Below, piece by piece: positions 1 to 7,707 of a DNA stretch of 64,000 bases. Within the stretch, counting starts at the first letter, position 1. Each line of letters begins with the position of its first letter. Under the pieces are notes generated by a model. That model did not search any database. It saw only the letters and a program-made list of their open reading frames with translations, and was not told the origin of the DNA. A program made the translations under genes and the position numbers. Source of the stretch: Pseudomonas sp. HS6 (GTDB lineage: Bacteria; Pseudomonadota; Gammaproteobacteria; Pseudomonadales; Pseudomonadaceae); the NCBI RefSeq assembly GCF_023375815.1, contig NZ_CP067412.1:2666001-2730000 (forward strand), read 5' to 3'.

Positions 1-446
1 TGCTGATGCGCCTGACTTACGCGGCGGTCCCGGGCTTTGTCGCCCGTGGCGGTGGCACGCTTATCAACATCGCCTCGGTCGTGGCCATTGCCCCGGAGGT
101 GTTGAACGGTGTTTACGGCGGCTCCAAGGCCTTCGTGCTGGCGTTCAGCCAATCCTTGCGTCACGAACTGGCGGACAAAAATGTCCGGGTCCAGGTGGTG
201 CTGCCCGGCGCAACGGCTACCGAATTCTGGAGTGTGGCCGGAACACCGCTGGAGCATCTGCCGGAAGCGATTGTGATGCGGGCGGACGATATGGTGGACG
301 CTGCGCTGTCCGGTCTCGATCAAGGCGAGTTCGTCACCATTCCGGCACTTCCCGAGATCGCCGACCTGAACGCTTACGAGGCGGCGCGCCAGAAGCTGAT
401 GCCTGATCTGTCGCGCAGTGAGCCGGCTGCACGCTATCGCAACTGA
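1..446 (+). CDS. Short-chain dehydrogenase/reductase, C-terminal part (5' truncated by window edge)
   Basis: The frame is open from the first base, so the start and the N-terminal NAD(P)-binding glycine motif lie outside the window. The visible ~147 residues show the classical SDR core: an INIASV strand carrying the catalytic Ser, then YGGSK, which is the YxxxK catalytic pair (Tyr codon 114-116, Lys codon 126-128). The LPGATATEF segment after strand 6 follows. SDRs are cytosolic oxidoreductases of varied substrates and nothing here narrows the substrate. The first in-frame ATG, at base 6, is probably internal. The gene runs in the same direction as the regulators that follow but is separated by 147 bases and is probably a separate unit. 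Confidence 0.85.
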   Translation, partial: LMRLTYAAVPGFVARGGGTLINIASVVAIAPEVLNGVYGGSKAFVLAFSQSLRHELADKNVRVQVVLPGATATEFWSVAGTPLEHLPEAIVMRADDMVDAALSGLDQGEFVTIPALPEIADLNAYEAARQKLMPDLSRSEPAARYRN

Positions 447-522
447 TGCCTGATTCAGGCATTGAAGTAAAAAGTGTGCGGGTCGTTGGCAAGCCCGCGC
501 TCTTGAAAATTCGATCCTCAGC

Positions 523-541
523 TTTGGGACGTTTCCTATAG
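523..541 (+). promoter_or_regulatory. Candidate response-regulator binding motif upstream of receiver gene
   Basis: TTTGGGAC (523-530) is followed directly by GTTTCCTATA. TTTCCTA at 532-538 matches the BvgA-type heptamer, and TTCCTATA matches 7 of 8 bases of the published EvgA half site TTCYTACA. TTTGGGAC recurs upstream of the adhesin (11336) and ACGTTTCCTA recurs upstream of NRPS1 (17086). The site lies about 55 bases before the start at 594. Binding is inferred, not shown. Confidence 0.35.
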
Positions 542-593
542 GGCTGGATAGAACACATCAATACGCTGCTGCATCTTTATTGCACGAGTTTCG

Positions 594-1010
594 ATGATGG
601 TTTTATCCGATGTTTCCGGTAAGTCAATGAGGCCGTTGATTGCTGATGAAGATGTTGAGCAGCGTCGCTTTGTAGAGAAGTCATTCACCACATTGGGCTA
701 TTTTCGCACCGTCACGGCCGGTTGTTTTGACGAAATGATCTCGTTGACTCATTACTCTCCGGTTCTATTTGATCGCTTTGATTTGTTGGTGGTGAACTCC
801 GATATTTTTTACAGTTGTGAGTTTGATTACCTGGATTTTTGCCTGGGCAATTCTCGCTTGAAACATGTCTTGATCTACGACTTGAACAAGGGATCGAGTG
901 CGGTGGAAGTCTTGAGCGAACGCTCGGGTGAGCAGGTGTGGCGTGTGCAGAATGTCACGTCTGATGTGATCGCCAGATTGATTCCCCTGATCGACTCTCG
1001 TGCTTTTTGA
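594..1010 (+). CDS. Small degenerate receiver-like protein
   Basis: This 138-residue protein has the layout of a stand-alone response-regulator receiver domain. An acidic cluster ADED sits near residues 17-20, a strand VVNSDIF lies where the phosphorylatable Asp is expected, and a later strand HVLIYD follows. It has no DNA-binding domain and the usual Lys is not evident, so it may be a phosphate-independent or sink receiver. It sits directly before the BvgA/EvgA-like regulator in the same direction, with a 58-base gap, and probably belongs to the same phosphorelay. ATG codons at 594, 597 and 627 are all possible starts; the last has GGTAAG just upstream. The family is not recognised with certainty. 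Confidence 0.6.
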   Translation: MMVLSDVSGKSMRPLIADEDVEQRRFVEKSFTTLGYFRTVTAGCFDEMISLTHYSPVLFDRFDLLVVNSDIFYSCEFDYLDFCLGNSRLKHVLIYDLNKGSSAVEVLSERSGEQVWRVQNVTSDVIARLIPLIDSRAF

Positions 1011-1068
1011 CGGAGTGCTGAACATGAATGAACACGGTTGATGATCTTTTTGCCGAGGGCGACACAGC

Positions 1069-1692
1069 ATGAATAATCGAGTCGTCATCATTGATGATCA
1101 TCCTGCAGTCCGTATGGCTTTGCGGCTGCTGCTGGCGAGCGAAGGGTATGACGTGGTGGCGGAAGCCGGTGATGGAGCGCAGGCGTTGCGCTTGGTTGAG
1201 TTGTATTGCCCATCGATCATGATTCTGGATATTCGCGTTCCCGTGATGGACGGTCTTGCGGTCATCCGCCAGTTGGCTGAAAAAAGATGCCTGACCAAAA
1301 TAGTGGTTTTTGCCGGAGCGGCGTCAGCGGGCATGATCACTCGTTGCCGGCAGTTGGGTGCACACGGTTTTGTGGGAAAGGACAAGGAACTCTCTGAACT
1401 GGTGTATGCCGTGCGGGCGGTTCGGGCCAATGAGGAGTATTTTCCGAACTCACTCTGCTCTTTGCGCATGGACAACATGGCGCGCGAGCAAGTCTTGTTC
1501 GCTCGCTTGTCTGCGCGCGAATTCAAAGTGATGCAGTGCCTGTTGAAGGGTATGAGGAACAGTGAAATCGCGCAGAGCCTGTCACTGGATCGCAAAACCG
1601 TCAGTACTTACAAAGTGCGGATGTTTCTCAAGCTTGAGATCAAAAGAACGGCGGAGTTGTACGCGATAGCCGTGCGCAACGGTTTTTTCTAG
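1069..1692 (+). CDS. BvgA/EvgA-like response regulator (NarL/LuxR family)
   Basis: This 207-aa protein has an N-terminal receiver (residues 4-120) and a C-terminal LuxR-type helix-turn-helix (about 143-205, motif LSAREFKVMQCLLKGMRNSEIA). The acidic pair D9 D10, phosphoacceptor D54 (MILDIRVP) and Lys104 (FVGK) are present. The conserved Thr/Ser of receiver strand 4 appears to be Ala82, which is unusual. The tail KTVSTYKVRMFLKLEIKR closely resembles BvgA. It would bind promoter DNA when phosphorylated, and the natural partner is the BvgS-like hybrid sensor at 7708. It ends 4 bases from the convergent second regulator, without a visible terminator. Confidence 0.88.
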   Translation: MNNRVVIIDDHPAVRMALRLLLASEGYDVVAEAGDGAQALRLVELYCPSIMILDIRVPVMDGLAVIRQLAEKRCLTKIVVFAGAASAGMITRCRQLGAHGFVGKDKELSELVYAVRAVRANEEYFPNSLCSLRMDNMAREQVLFARLSAREFKVMQCLLKGMRNSEIAQSLSLDRKTVSTYKVRMFLKLEIKRTAELYAIAVRNGFF

Positions 1693-1696
1693 CCGC

Positions 1697-2386
1697 TCAA
1701 AGCTCCGTCAACTGGTGTTGCATCTTGAATAATTCATTGTCAGTCCGAATACCCAGTTTTCTAAAGGCAGACTGCTTTTGTCCACTGATGGTTTTTCGGC
1801 TGCGAGAGAACTTTGCTGCCACTTGGGTGACCGACAGCCCCTCAAGGCAGCAACGCAGAACCTCACGCTCCTTGGGGGAAAGTTCGGGATAGCTCGTGAG
1901 CGTTTCATCCAGATTAGTCACATGATGGTCAGCCAGGAATCGATGCGAAGGCGGTGTTTCCAGTTCTGCCGACGTCGTCGGTGCCAGGTAGAGTCTGTCC
2001 ATAGCGGCCATACGAACGGCTTTCAGAAGATCTTCGGTCTGCTGCGTTTTTCCAACAAATCCATTGACCCCCGCCCGAATGCACATATTGACGGTGGCAG
2101 GTCTTTCCGCGGCCGAGAAAATCACGATCTTCAAGTCCGGATGTTGTGTGCGTACTGACTGGATCAAGCGCAGACCGTCCAACTCGCCGTCGGCCAGTTG
2201 GTAATCGAGTATGAGCAGGTCCGGGGGCTGCAGGCGCAAACCTTCCATCAGGTCGCGGCTGGTAGTGTAGACGCCGGTTACCTTGAAGTCGGGTTCCAGA
2301 GACAGGCGAATCTTGAGTGCTTCTCGTATCAGCGCATGATCATCCAGCAATGCAATTCTCAATGGCGAAATCACTGACCATCTCAT
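1697..2386 (-). CDS. Second NarL/RcsB-type response regulator
   Basis: The protein is a receiver plus LuxR-type helix-turn-helix of about 229 aa. Residues D15 D16 and phosphoacceptor D61 (LLILDYQL), a Ser in IVIFSAA and Lys in GFVGK make a complete receiver. The C-terminal LSPKEREVLRCCLEGLSVTQVAAKF with RSRKTISGQKQSAFRKLG is the RcsB-like HTH. I chose ATG 2386 because GGGGGG lies 7-8 bases upstream; a longer frame from TTG 2407 is possible but has no better ribosome site. It is transcribed away from the secretion operon and convergent with the first regulator. With two regulators and one hybrid kinase, branching of the phosphorelay is likely but unproven. Confidence 0.88.
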   Translation of the reverse strand: MRWSVISPLRIALLDDHALIREALKIRLSLEPDFKVTGVYTTSRDLMEGLRLQPPDLLILDYQLADGELDGLRLIQSVRTQHPDLKIVIFSAAERPATVNMCIRAGVNGFVGKTQQTEDLLKAVRMAAMDRLYLAPTTSAELETPPSHRFLADHHVTNLDETLTSYPELSPKEREVLRCCLEGLSVTQVAAKFSRSRKTISGQKQSAFRKLGIRTDNELFKMQHQLTEL

Positions 2387-2417
2387 CTTTGGCCCCCCTG
2401 GGCGCAATGGATAGAAA

Positions 2418-2567
2418 ACGTCTTACATCGTTCGCAAGGGACGGGCACCACCCGGGTCCGGTTGCGCCCTCAAAGAAACTAACTGCGTTCAGTACCTTAG
2501 CTTAAACCTTGTTGATTTTGCTTATCTGCAAGTGGGCGGGTTTGCGGCCAATTTTGAGACAAGTCTC
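2418..2567. promoter_or_regulatory. Divergent control region between response regulator and secretion operon
   Basis: The region between 2387 and 2659 has no credible gene. It contains ACGTCTTACA (2418-2427), in which GTCTTACA is 7 of 8 bases of an EvgA half site, close to the minus-strand regulator. It also contains TTTGAGACAAGTCTC (2553-2567), with a perfect GAGAC-AA-GTCTC inverted repeat, about 95 bases before the ABC transporter start. The second element recurs with one mismatch before the adhesin at 11336. Both are candidate sites for the neighbouring response regulators. Confidence 0.4.
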
Positions 2568-2659
2568 GTTTTCGCGCCGGGGGGCCATCGTCAGAATTCC
2601 TTCCTGACTTTCCTCCCCATCGCGAGCCGCTGGAGAATCCGGCGCAGGAGCGTTTCATT

Positions 2660-4951
2660 TTGAGCACGACCCTGGATCAACCCATCCCTTCGTCGCCAGT
2701 AAACACCCAGGACACCCTGCTGGCGTGTGTCTCGTGGCTGTGTGATCACTACAGGGTAGGGCGCTCTCGGCAGGCACTCACTGCAGGCTTGCCAAAAGCA
2801 CGCCTGCTGACCCCTTCGCTGGCACTGGCGAGTCTTTCCAATGCAGGCCTTGGCGCCGGGCTGGTCGAGCGCCGGGCCCATGCATTACCGGTGCAGCTGG
2901 TGCCGCTGATTCTGCTGCGCAAGGATCACGGCGGCTGCATTTTGCTGGGGCGGCACACCGCTGCAGATGAAAAGGGCAAGCGCGGGTTTCTCTACAGCGT
3001 GATCCTTCCCGAGATCAGTCTTGAACCGGTCGAACTTACTCAAACTGACATCGACGAGCTGTACGCCGGCTTCGCCATTCTTGCCAGGCTCACGGCCAAG
3101 GTCGACACGCGTGCCGGTGAAGAACTGGCGCGGCCAGCCGGCCATTGGCTGTTGAGCACTTTGTGGCGCTATCGTCGTTATTACCGCAGTGCCGCCATCG
3201 GTGCGGTGTTGATCAACATCCTGGCCCTGGCCAGCATTTTCTTCACCATGAATGTGTACGACCGCGTCGTGCCCAACCAGGCGTTCGTGACCCTTTGGTC
3301 ACTGGCCATCGGTGTTGTCGTAGCCATGGTATTTGAGGCCATCGCCCGTTATGTGCGTGCCCATTTACTGGATGTGGCAGGGAAGAAGGCCGATCTGGTG
3401 TTGGGTACTTTGTTGTTCCGCCAGGCCCTGTCAATCCGGATGGAGCACAAACCAGCGTCTTCCGGATCCTTCGCCAACCAGTTGCGAGAATTCGAGTCGG
3501 TGCGCGATTTCGCAACGTCGGCAACGCTGGCGGCGATTTCGGACTTGCCCTTTGTGGTGATGTTCGTCGCCGTGATCTTCGTCATCGCCGGTCCGTTGGG
3601 CTGGATTCCGTTGTTGCTGATCCCGTTGATCGTCGGCATCAGCGTCATTATCCAGTGGCCGCTGGCCCGAACCATGAAGGAAAACCTGCGCGAGTCCTCA
3701 CTCAAGCAAGGCGTGCTGATTGAGTCGGTGGAGGGGCTGGAAACTCTCAAGGCGGTCGGTGGCGAAGCCTACATGCAGCGTCGCTGGGAAAGCTTCAGTG
3801 CCCTGGCGGCCGGAACCTCCATGAAGTCGCGGGAACTGATGAGCATGGCCACCGGTGCGGTCGCGTTCTTTCAGCAGATCCAGACTGTGGCGCTGATTGT
3901 GGTCGGCGTCTATTTGATCGATGCGGGTGACCTGACCATGGGTGCGTTGATCGCCACGGTGATGCTCGCCGGTCGTGCAACCGCACCGTTGGGACAGGTG
4001 GTGGGTTTGGCAGTGCGCTTTCAGCAAGCGAAGGCGGCCTTGCAGTCGCTCAATAGCTTGATGGCGTTGCCAGTGGATCGCGATAGCGCTCGTGAGTACC
4101 TGGCCAAACCGACGATCAAAGGCCAACTGACCTTGAAAGACGTTGGTTTTGCTTACCCGGCACCGCCCATGCAGCCCAATCCGCCGGTGCTGCAAGGCAT
4201 CAACCTGAGCATTGAAGCCGGTGAGCAGGTCGCCATTCTCGGGCGTATCGGCAGCGGTAAATCCACGCTGCTGCGGGTCATGGCGCGCCTTTATTCTCCG
4301 GTCGCCGGGCAAATGTTCAGTTCCGGACTGGACGTCAATCAGATCGACCCGGCCGACTGGCGAACGGCGGTCGGTTACGTTGGGCAGGATGCACGGCTGT
4401 TTTACGGTTCGCTGCGCGAGAACGTGATGATCGGTCGCCCTGAAGCCAGTGCCGATGAGTTCCTGCGGGTCTTGCGCTTGAGTGGGCTGGACCAGATTGT
4501 CGCGCGCCATCCGCAAGGCATCAACCTGCCGATCGGCGAGATGGGCGAAGGCCTGTCGGGTGGTCAACGGCAACTGGTGTCCCTGGCGCGTACGCTGTTG
4601 GCCTGTCCCGGGTTGCTGCTGTTGGATGAGCCTACCAGTGCCATGGACACCCAGACCGAAGCACTGTTTTTGCAGCACCTGCAGCGGGCCACGCAGGGGC
4701 AAACCCTGGTGGTGGTCACCCACCGTCCCTCGTTGCTGGCATTGGTCCAGCGCATCGTGGTGGTCGAAGACGGCAAGGTCGTGGCCGATGGTCCCAAGGA
4801 CACCATTCTCGCCGCGATGAAGGCCAACACCCGCAAACCGGACGTTACGCATCGTCCCGCCGCTGGCAACGCGATGTCCGTCAATGCTCGCAGGACCAGA
4901 CCGCCGTCTGCAAAGGCCAGCGATACACCGACCTCGCAGGTGACGCCATGA
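2660..4951 (+). CDS. Type I secretion ABC transporter (LapB/HlyB-like permease-ATPase)
   Basis: This 763-aa inner-membrane exporter would power secretion of the adhesin encoded at 11.5-16.5 kb. Residues ~1-150 form a C39-peptidase-like domain with no visible catalytic Cys motif, as in LapB and HlyB, where it only binds substrate. An exporter transmembrane domain with about five or six segments spans ~165-440. The ATPase has Walker A GRIGSGKST (528-536), signature LSGGQ (632-636), Walker B LLLLDEP (D656, E657) and switch His in VVVTHRP. About 45 Pro/Arg-rich residues extend the C-terminus beyond the usual length. The start is TTG with AGGAG about 10 bases upstream. Its stop overlaps the next start (ATGA), so the adaptor is translationally coupled. 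Confidence 0.93.
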   Translation: MSTTLDQPIPSSPVNTQDTLLACVSWLCDHYRVGRSRQALTAGLPKARLLTPSLALASLSNAGLGAGLVERRAHALPVQLVPLILLRKDHGGCILLGRHTAADEKGKRGFLYSVILPEISLEPVELTQTDIDELYAGFAILARLTAKVDTRAGEELARPAGHWLLSTLWRYRRYYRSAAIGAVLINILALASIFFTMNVYDRVVPNQAFVTLWSLAIGVVVAMVFEAIARYVRAHLLDVAGKKADLVLGTLLFRQALSIRMEHKPASSGSFANQLREFESVRDFATSATLAAISDLPFVVMFVAVIFVIAGPLGWIPLLLIPLIVGISVIIQWPLARTMKENLRESSLKQGVLIESVEGLETLKAVGGEAYMQRRWESFSALAAGTSMKSRELMSMATGAVAFFQQIQTVALIVVGVYLIDAGDLTMGALIATVMLAGRATAPLGQVVGLAVRFQQAKAALQSLNSLMALPVDRDSAREYLAKPTIKGQLTLKDVGFAYPAPPMQPNPPVLQGINLSIEAGEQVAILGRIGSGKSTLLRVMARLYSPVAGQMFSSGLDVNQIDPADWRTAVGYVGQDARLFYGSLRENVMIGRPEASADEFLRVLRLSGLDQIVARHPQGINLPIGEMGEGLSGGQRQLVSLARTLLACPGLLLLDEPTSAMDTQTEALFLQHLQRATQGQTLVVVTHRPSLLALVQRIVVVEDGKVVADGPKDTILAAMKANTRKPDVTHRPAAGNAMSVNARRTRPPSAKASDTPTSQVTP

Positions 4952-6189
4952 TCCGCAAGTTGTCTGGGAGGCACGATGGCGCGGCCTTGCAACCCGGCGA
5001 TGCCGCATACATGAACGACATACAGGAGTCACTGCTGACCCAGACCACGCCCGGCTCGCGCCTGATCCTCCACCTGATCGCCGCCGTGCTGATCGGCGGG
5101 CTGGTCTGGGCTTATTTCGCCCGTGTCGAGGAAATTACCCTGGGCGAGGCGAAGATCATTTCCAAGAGCCGTGAACAGATCATCCAGAGCCTCGAAGGCG
5201 GGATTCTTGCGGAGATGAACGTGCGCGAAGGTGACATCGTGGAGAAGGGACAAGTGCTGCTCAAGATTGATCCGACCCGCGCACAGGCGAGTTACCGCGA
5301 AGCTTTGTCAAAGGTCATCGGCCTCAAGGCCAGCATCACCCGCCTGCGGGCGGAGGCCTATCAGCAACCCCTTGAATTCGAGGAGATGGTCAAGGCCGAC
5401 CAGGCTGTCGTTCAACAGGAGACCCAAGCCTACAACGCCCGTAAACGCGCCTTGAACGAAAGTGTCAGCGCGTTGGAGCGCAGTTATGCGTTGTCTTCCC
5501 GGGAGATCCAGTTGGCGGAACCGCTCGCGGCGAAAGGCCTGATATCGGAAGTGGAGATTTTGCGTATGCGCCGTCAGGCCAATGAAATCAAGTCGCAGAT
5601 TGTCGAGCGTTACAACCGCTATCAGGCCGAGGCCAGCGCGGAGCTGGCCAAGTTTGAACTGGAGTTGTCGCAGACCAGCGAAAACCTGGTGGGCCGGGCG
5701 GACGTGGTCGAGCGCACCACGGTCACTGCGCCTGTGCGTGGCACGGTGAAAAATGTGCGAGTCAATACCCGGGGCGGAGTGATCCAGCCCGGTGAGCACA
5801 TCCTGGAAATTGTGCCGTTGGAGGATCAGTTATTGGTTGAAGGCAAAATCCGTCCGGCCGACGTCGCGTTTTTGCGCCCAGGCCTGCCGGCCACCGTCAA
5901 GATCACCGCCTACGACTACAGCATTTACGGCGGCCTGAAGGGCCAGGTCGAGCATATCAGCCCGGACACCTTGAAAGACGATCAAAAAGCGGCTGCCGGT
6001 CGCCCCGACGATACCTATTACCGGGTGTTGGTGCTCACCGAAAAAAGCGCCCTCGAAGCCGGGGGGAAAGTCTTGCCGATCATTCCGGGAATGGTTGCCT
6101 CGGTGGAAATCCGCACCGGCGAGAAAACCATTCTCAGCTATCTGCTCAAACCCGTGCTCAAAGCACGGGAAGCGTTCCGGGAGCGATAG
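4948..6189 (+). CDS. Type I secretion membrane-fusion protein (HlyD/LapC family)
   Basis: This 413-aa periplasmic adaptor would link the ABC transporter to the outer-membrane channel. It has a short cytosolic N-terminus and one transmembrane helix (~residues 28-48, LILHLIAAVLIGGLVWAYF). A lipoyl-like half follows (ILAEMNVREGDIVEKGQVLLKID), then a long alpha-helical hairpin (~105-250), the second lipoyl half (VTAPVRGTVKNVRVNTRGG) and a beta-barrel ending TILSYLLKPV, the usual HlyD-family close. The start ATG overlaps the transporter stop, and the TolC-like gene begins 2 bases after its own stop. Length and order match LapC-type adaptors. Confidence 0.93.
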   Translation: MIRKLSGRHDGAALQPGDAAYMNDIQESLLTQTTPGSRLILHLIAAVLIGGLVWAYFARVEEITLGEAKIISKSREQIIQSLEGGILAEMNVREGDIVEKGQVLLKIDPTRAQASYREALSKVIGLKASITRLRAEAYQQPLEFEEMVKADQAVVQQETQAYNARKRALNESVSALERSYALSSREIQLAEPLAAKGLISEVEILRMRRQANEIKSQIVERYNRYQAEASAELAKFELELSQTSENLVGRADVVERTTVTAPVRGTVKNVRVNTRGGVIQPGEHILEIVPLEDQLLVEGKIRPADVAFLRPGLPATVKITAYDYSIYGGLKGQVEHISPDTLKDDQKAAAGRPDDTYYRVLVLTEKSALEAGGKVLPIIPGMVASVEIRTGEKTILSYLLKPVLKAREAFRER

Positions 6190-6191
6190 GC

Positions 6192-7640
6192 ATGTGGTTC
6201 ACTCCTTGCAGTTTTCCATTGAGCTTTATGGCTCGATGGGTATCCGTAATTGTCCTGGTGGGCCTGTATGCCGGTGTCACACGGGCCGACGACGAACTGT
6301 TGAAGTTCAGCCCACCGCCTTCGAGCGCCGAACCGATCGGCAGCGTTTCGGCGCTGGCCTACTTCGGTTTGCCGAGCCGCATGGCGGAACGTGCCCGCAC
6401 CGGTCACCCAGTCATCGGGCCGTCGGAGCGTGAGTTGCAGGCGATTTTCCGTCAGGCCGTGGAGACCGCCGTGGCGCGCAGTCCCGCCGTGCTTCGTTCC
6501 AGCGGTGAGCAACAGGCAGCGGTGTCCGACGTTGCCGCAGCGCAGGGGCAGCGTTGGCCGCAGATCGATGTGGGTACGCAGACCCGGGCCGTGCAGTTTG
6601 GCAACGGCTCGGAAAATGATCAGGGGGCCGGGGGCGTCAATGTCGCTGTGACCACCATGTTGTATGACTGGGGGCGGGTCGACAGCACGATCGAGAGCCG
6701 TCAGCGGCTGCAATCGGCGGCCGATGAAAACCTGGTGGCCGAGAAGGAAAACATCGGCTTCGAGGTGGTGACGACCCTGGTCGAGTTAGGCAAGCAACGT
6801 ATCATTGGCGAGCTCAGCCAGGACTTCGCCAACCGCATGGCCGAGCTGGTGAAGATGCTGGCCGGTATTGTGGCGGTGGACGCCGGTCGTGCCAGCGAGT
6901 TGACCCAGGCCAAGGCGCGTTTACTGCAAGCCCAGGCTCTGCGCGACGCGGCGCAGGCCAAGGCGCGGGACGCCGAAATCACCCTGCATAAACTGGTGGG
7001 CGAGCGTCCTGTTGCCATTCCGGACAAGCGGGAATGGAATATTCGACTAAGTAATCTCGAGGGTTTATTGAAGGCCGCGCAGCATCATCCGACCATTCTG
7101 CAGGCCACCGCCCAGGCTGAGTCTGCAGAGCTTGAGGCGCAAGCCGTGCGAGCATCGGGATTGCCGCAATTGAACTGGGTGGTCAGCAAAAACACCGCAG
7201 AGGATTCACTGGGCCGCGAGCAACCATGGCAGACCAACCTGAACATGACCTGGGGCGCTTTTCGCGGCGGCTCGACCCGAGCGGCAGAGCGCGCGGCACT
7301 TCAGCGCGCCGACGCCAGCCGTCACGAAACCGCCCAGCAGCGTCGGGACCTGGAGTTCAAGATTCGCACCGCGGACAACGATGCGCGCACTCAACTGGAG
7401 CGGGCCGAGCTGTACCGCAACCTGTCGGTGGAGTCGGATCGTATTCGCGAAGCGTTCTACTTGCAGTGGCATCACTTGGGAAAACGCACCTTGCTTGACG
7501 TGCTCACGGCTGAAAACGACCATTACGGCAATCAGGTGAGTGAAATAACCAATCGATTTGACGGTTACCAATCTATCCTGCGCCAATACGCCAGTGCCGG
7601 AACGCTCATGCAATGGTTGCAAGGCAAGGACGGAACGTGA
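6192..7640 (+). CDS. TolC-family outer-membrane efflux protein of the type I secretion system (LapE-like)
   Basis: This 482-aa protein begins with a signal peptide (hydrophobic VSVIVLVGLYAGV, likely cleavage near TRA-DD, residue ~33). Two TolC-type repeats of long helices follow, recognisable by AVETAVARSPAV, TMLYDWGRVDSTI and WGAFRGGSTRAA, with conserved YDWG and late LLDVLTAEN elements. It would form the outer-membrane channel for the adhesin exporter. It starts 2 bases after the adaptor gene. The three genes give the export order ABC-adaptor-channel in one transcript, with the sensor kinase following after about 60 bases. Confidence 0.92.
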   Translation: MWFTPCSFPLSFMARWVSVIVLVGLYAGVTRADDELLKFSPPPSSAEPIGSVSALAYFGLPSRMAERARTGHPVIGPSERELQAIFRQAVETAVARSPAVLRSSGEQQAAVSDVAAAQGQRWPQIDVGTQTRAVQFGNGSENDQGAGGVNVAVTTMLYDWGRVDSTIESRQRLQSAADENLVAEKENIGFEVVTTLVELGKQRIIGELSQDFANRMAELVKMLAGIVAVDAGRASELTQAKARLLQAQALRDAAQAKARDAEITLHKLVGERPVAIPDKREWNIRLSNLEGLLKAAQHHPTILQATAQAESAELEAQAVRASGLPQLNWVVSKNTAEDSLGREQPWQTNLNMTWGAFRGGSTRAAERAALQRADASRHETAQQRRDLEFKIRTADNDARTQLERAELYRNLSVESDRIREAFYLQWHHLGKRTLLDVLTAENDHYGNQVSEITNRFDGYQSILRQYASAGTLMQWLQGKDGT

Positions 7641-7707
7641 GACGCCGTCGAGAGATATTCATAAGTTGTGTTTCCGCTCCTTCAGGATCTATAGCCCTTT
7701 GAAAACA

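Noticed and set aside
447-593. Terminator after the SDR gene
   Set aside because: GCGGG and CCCGC near 489-498 could pair around an 11-base loop, but the stem is short and no T-run follows.
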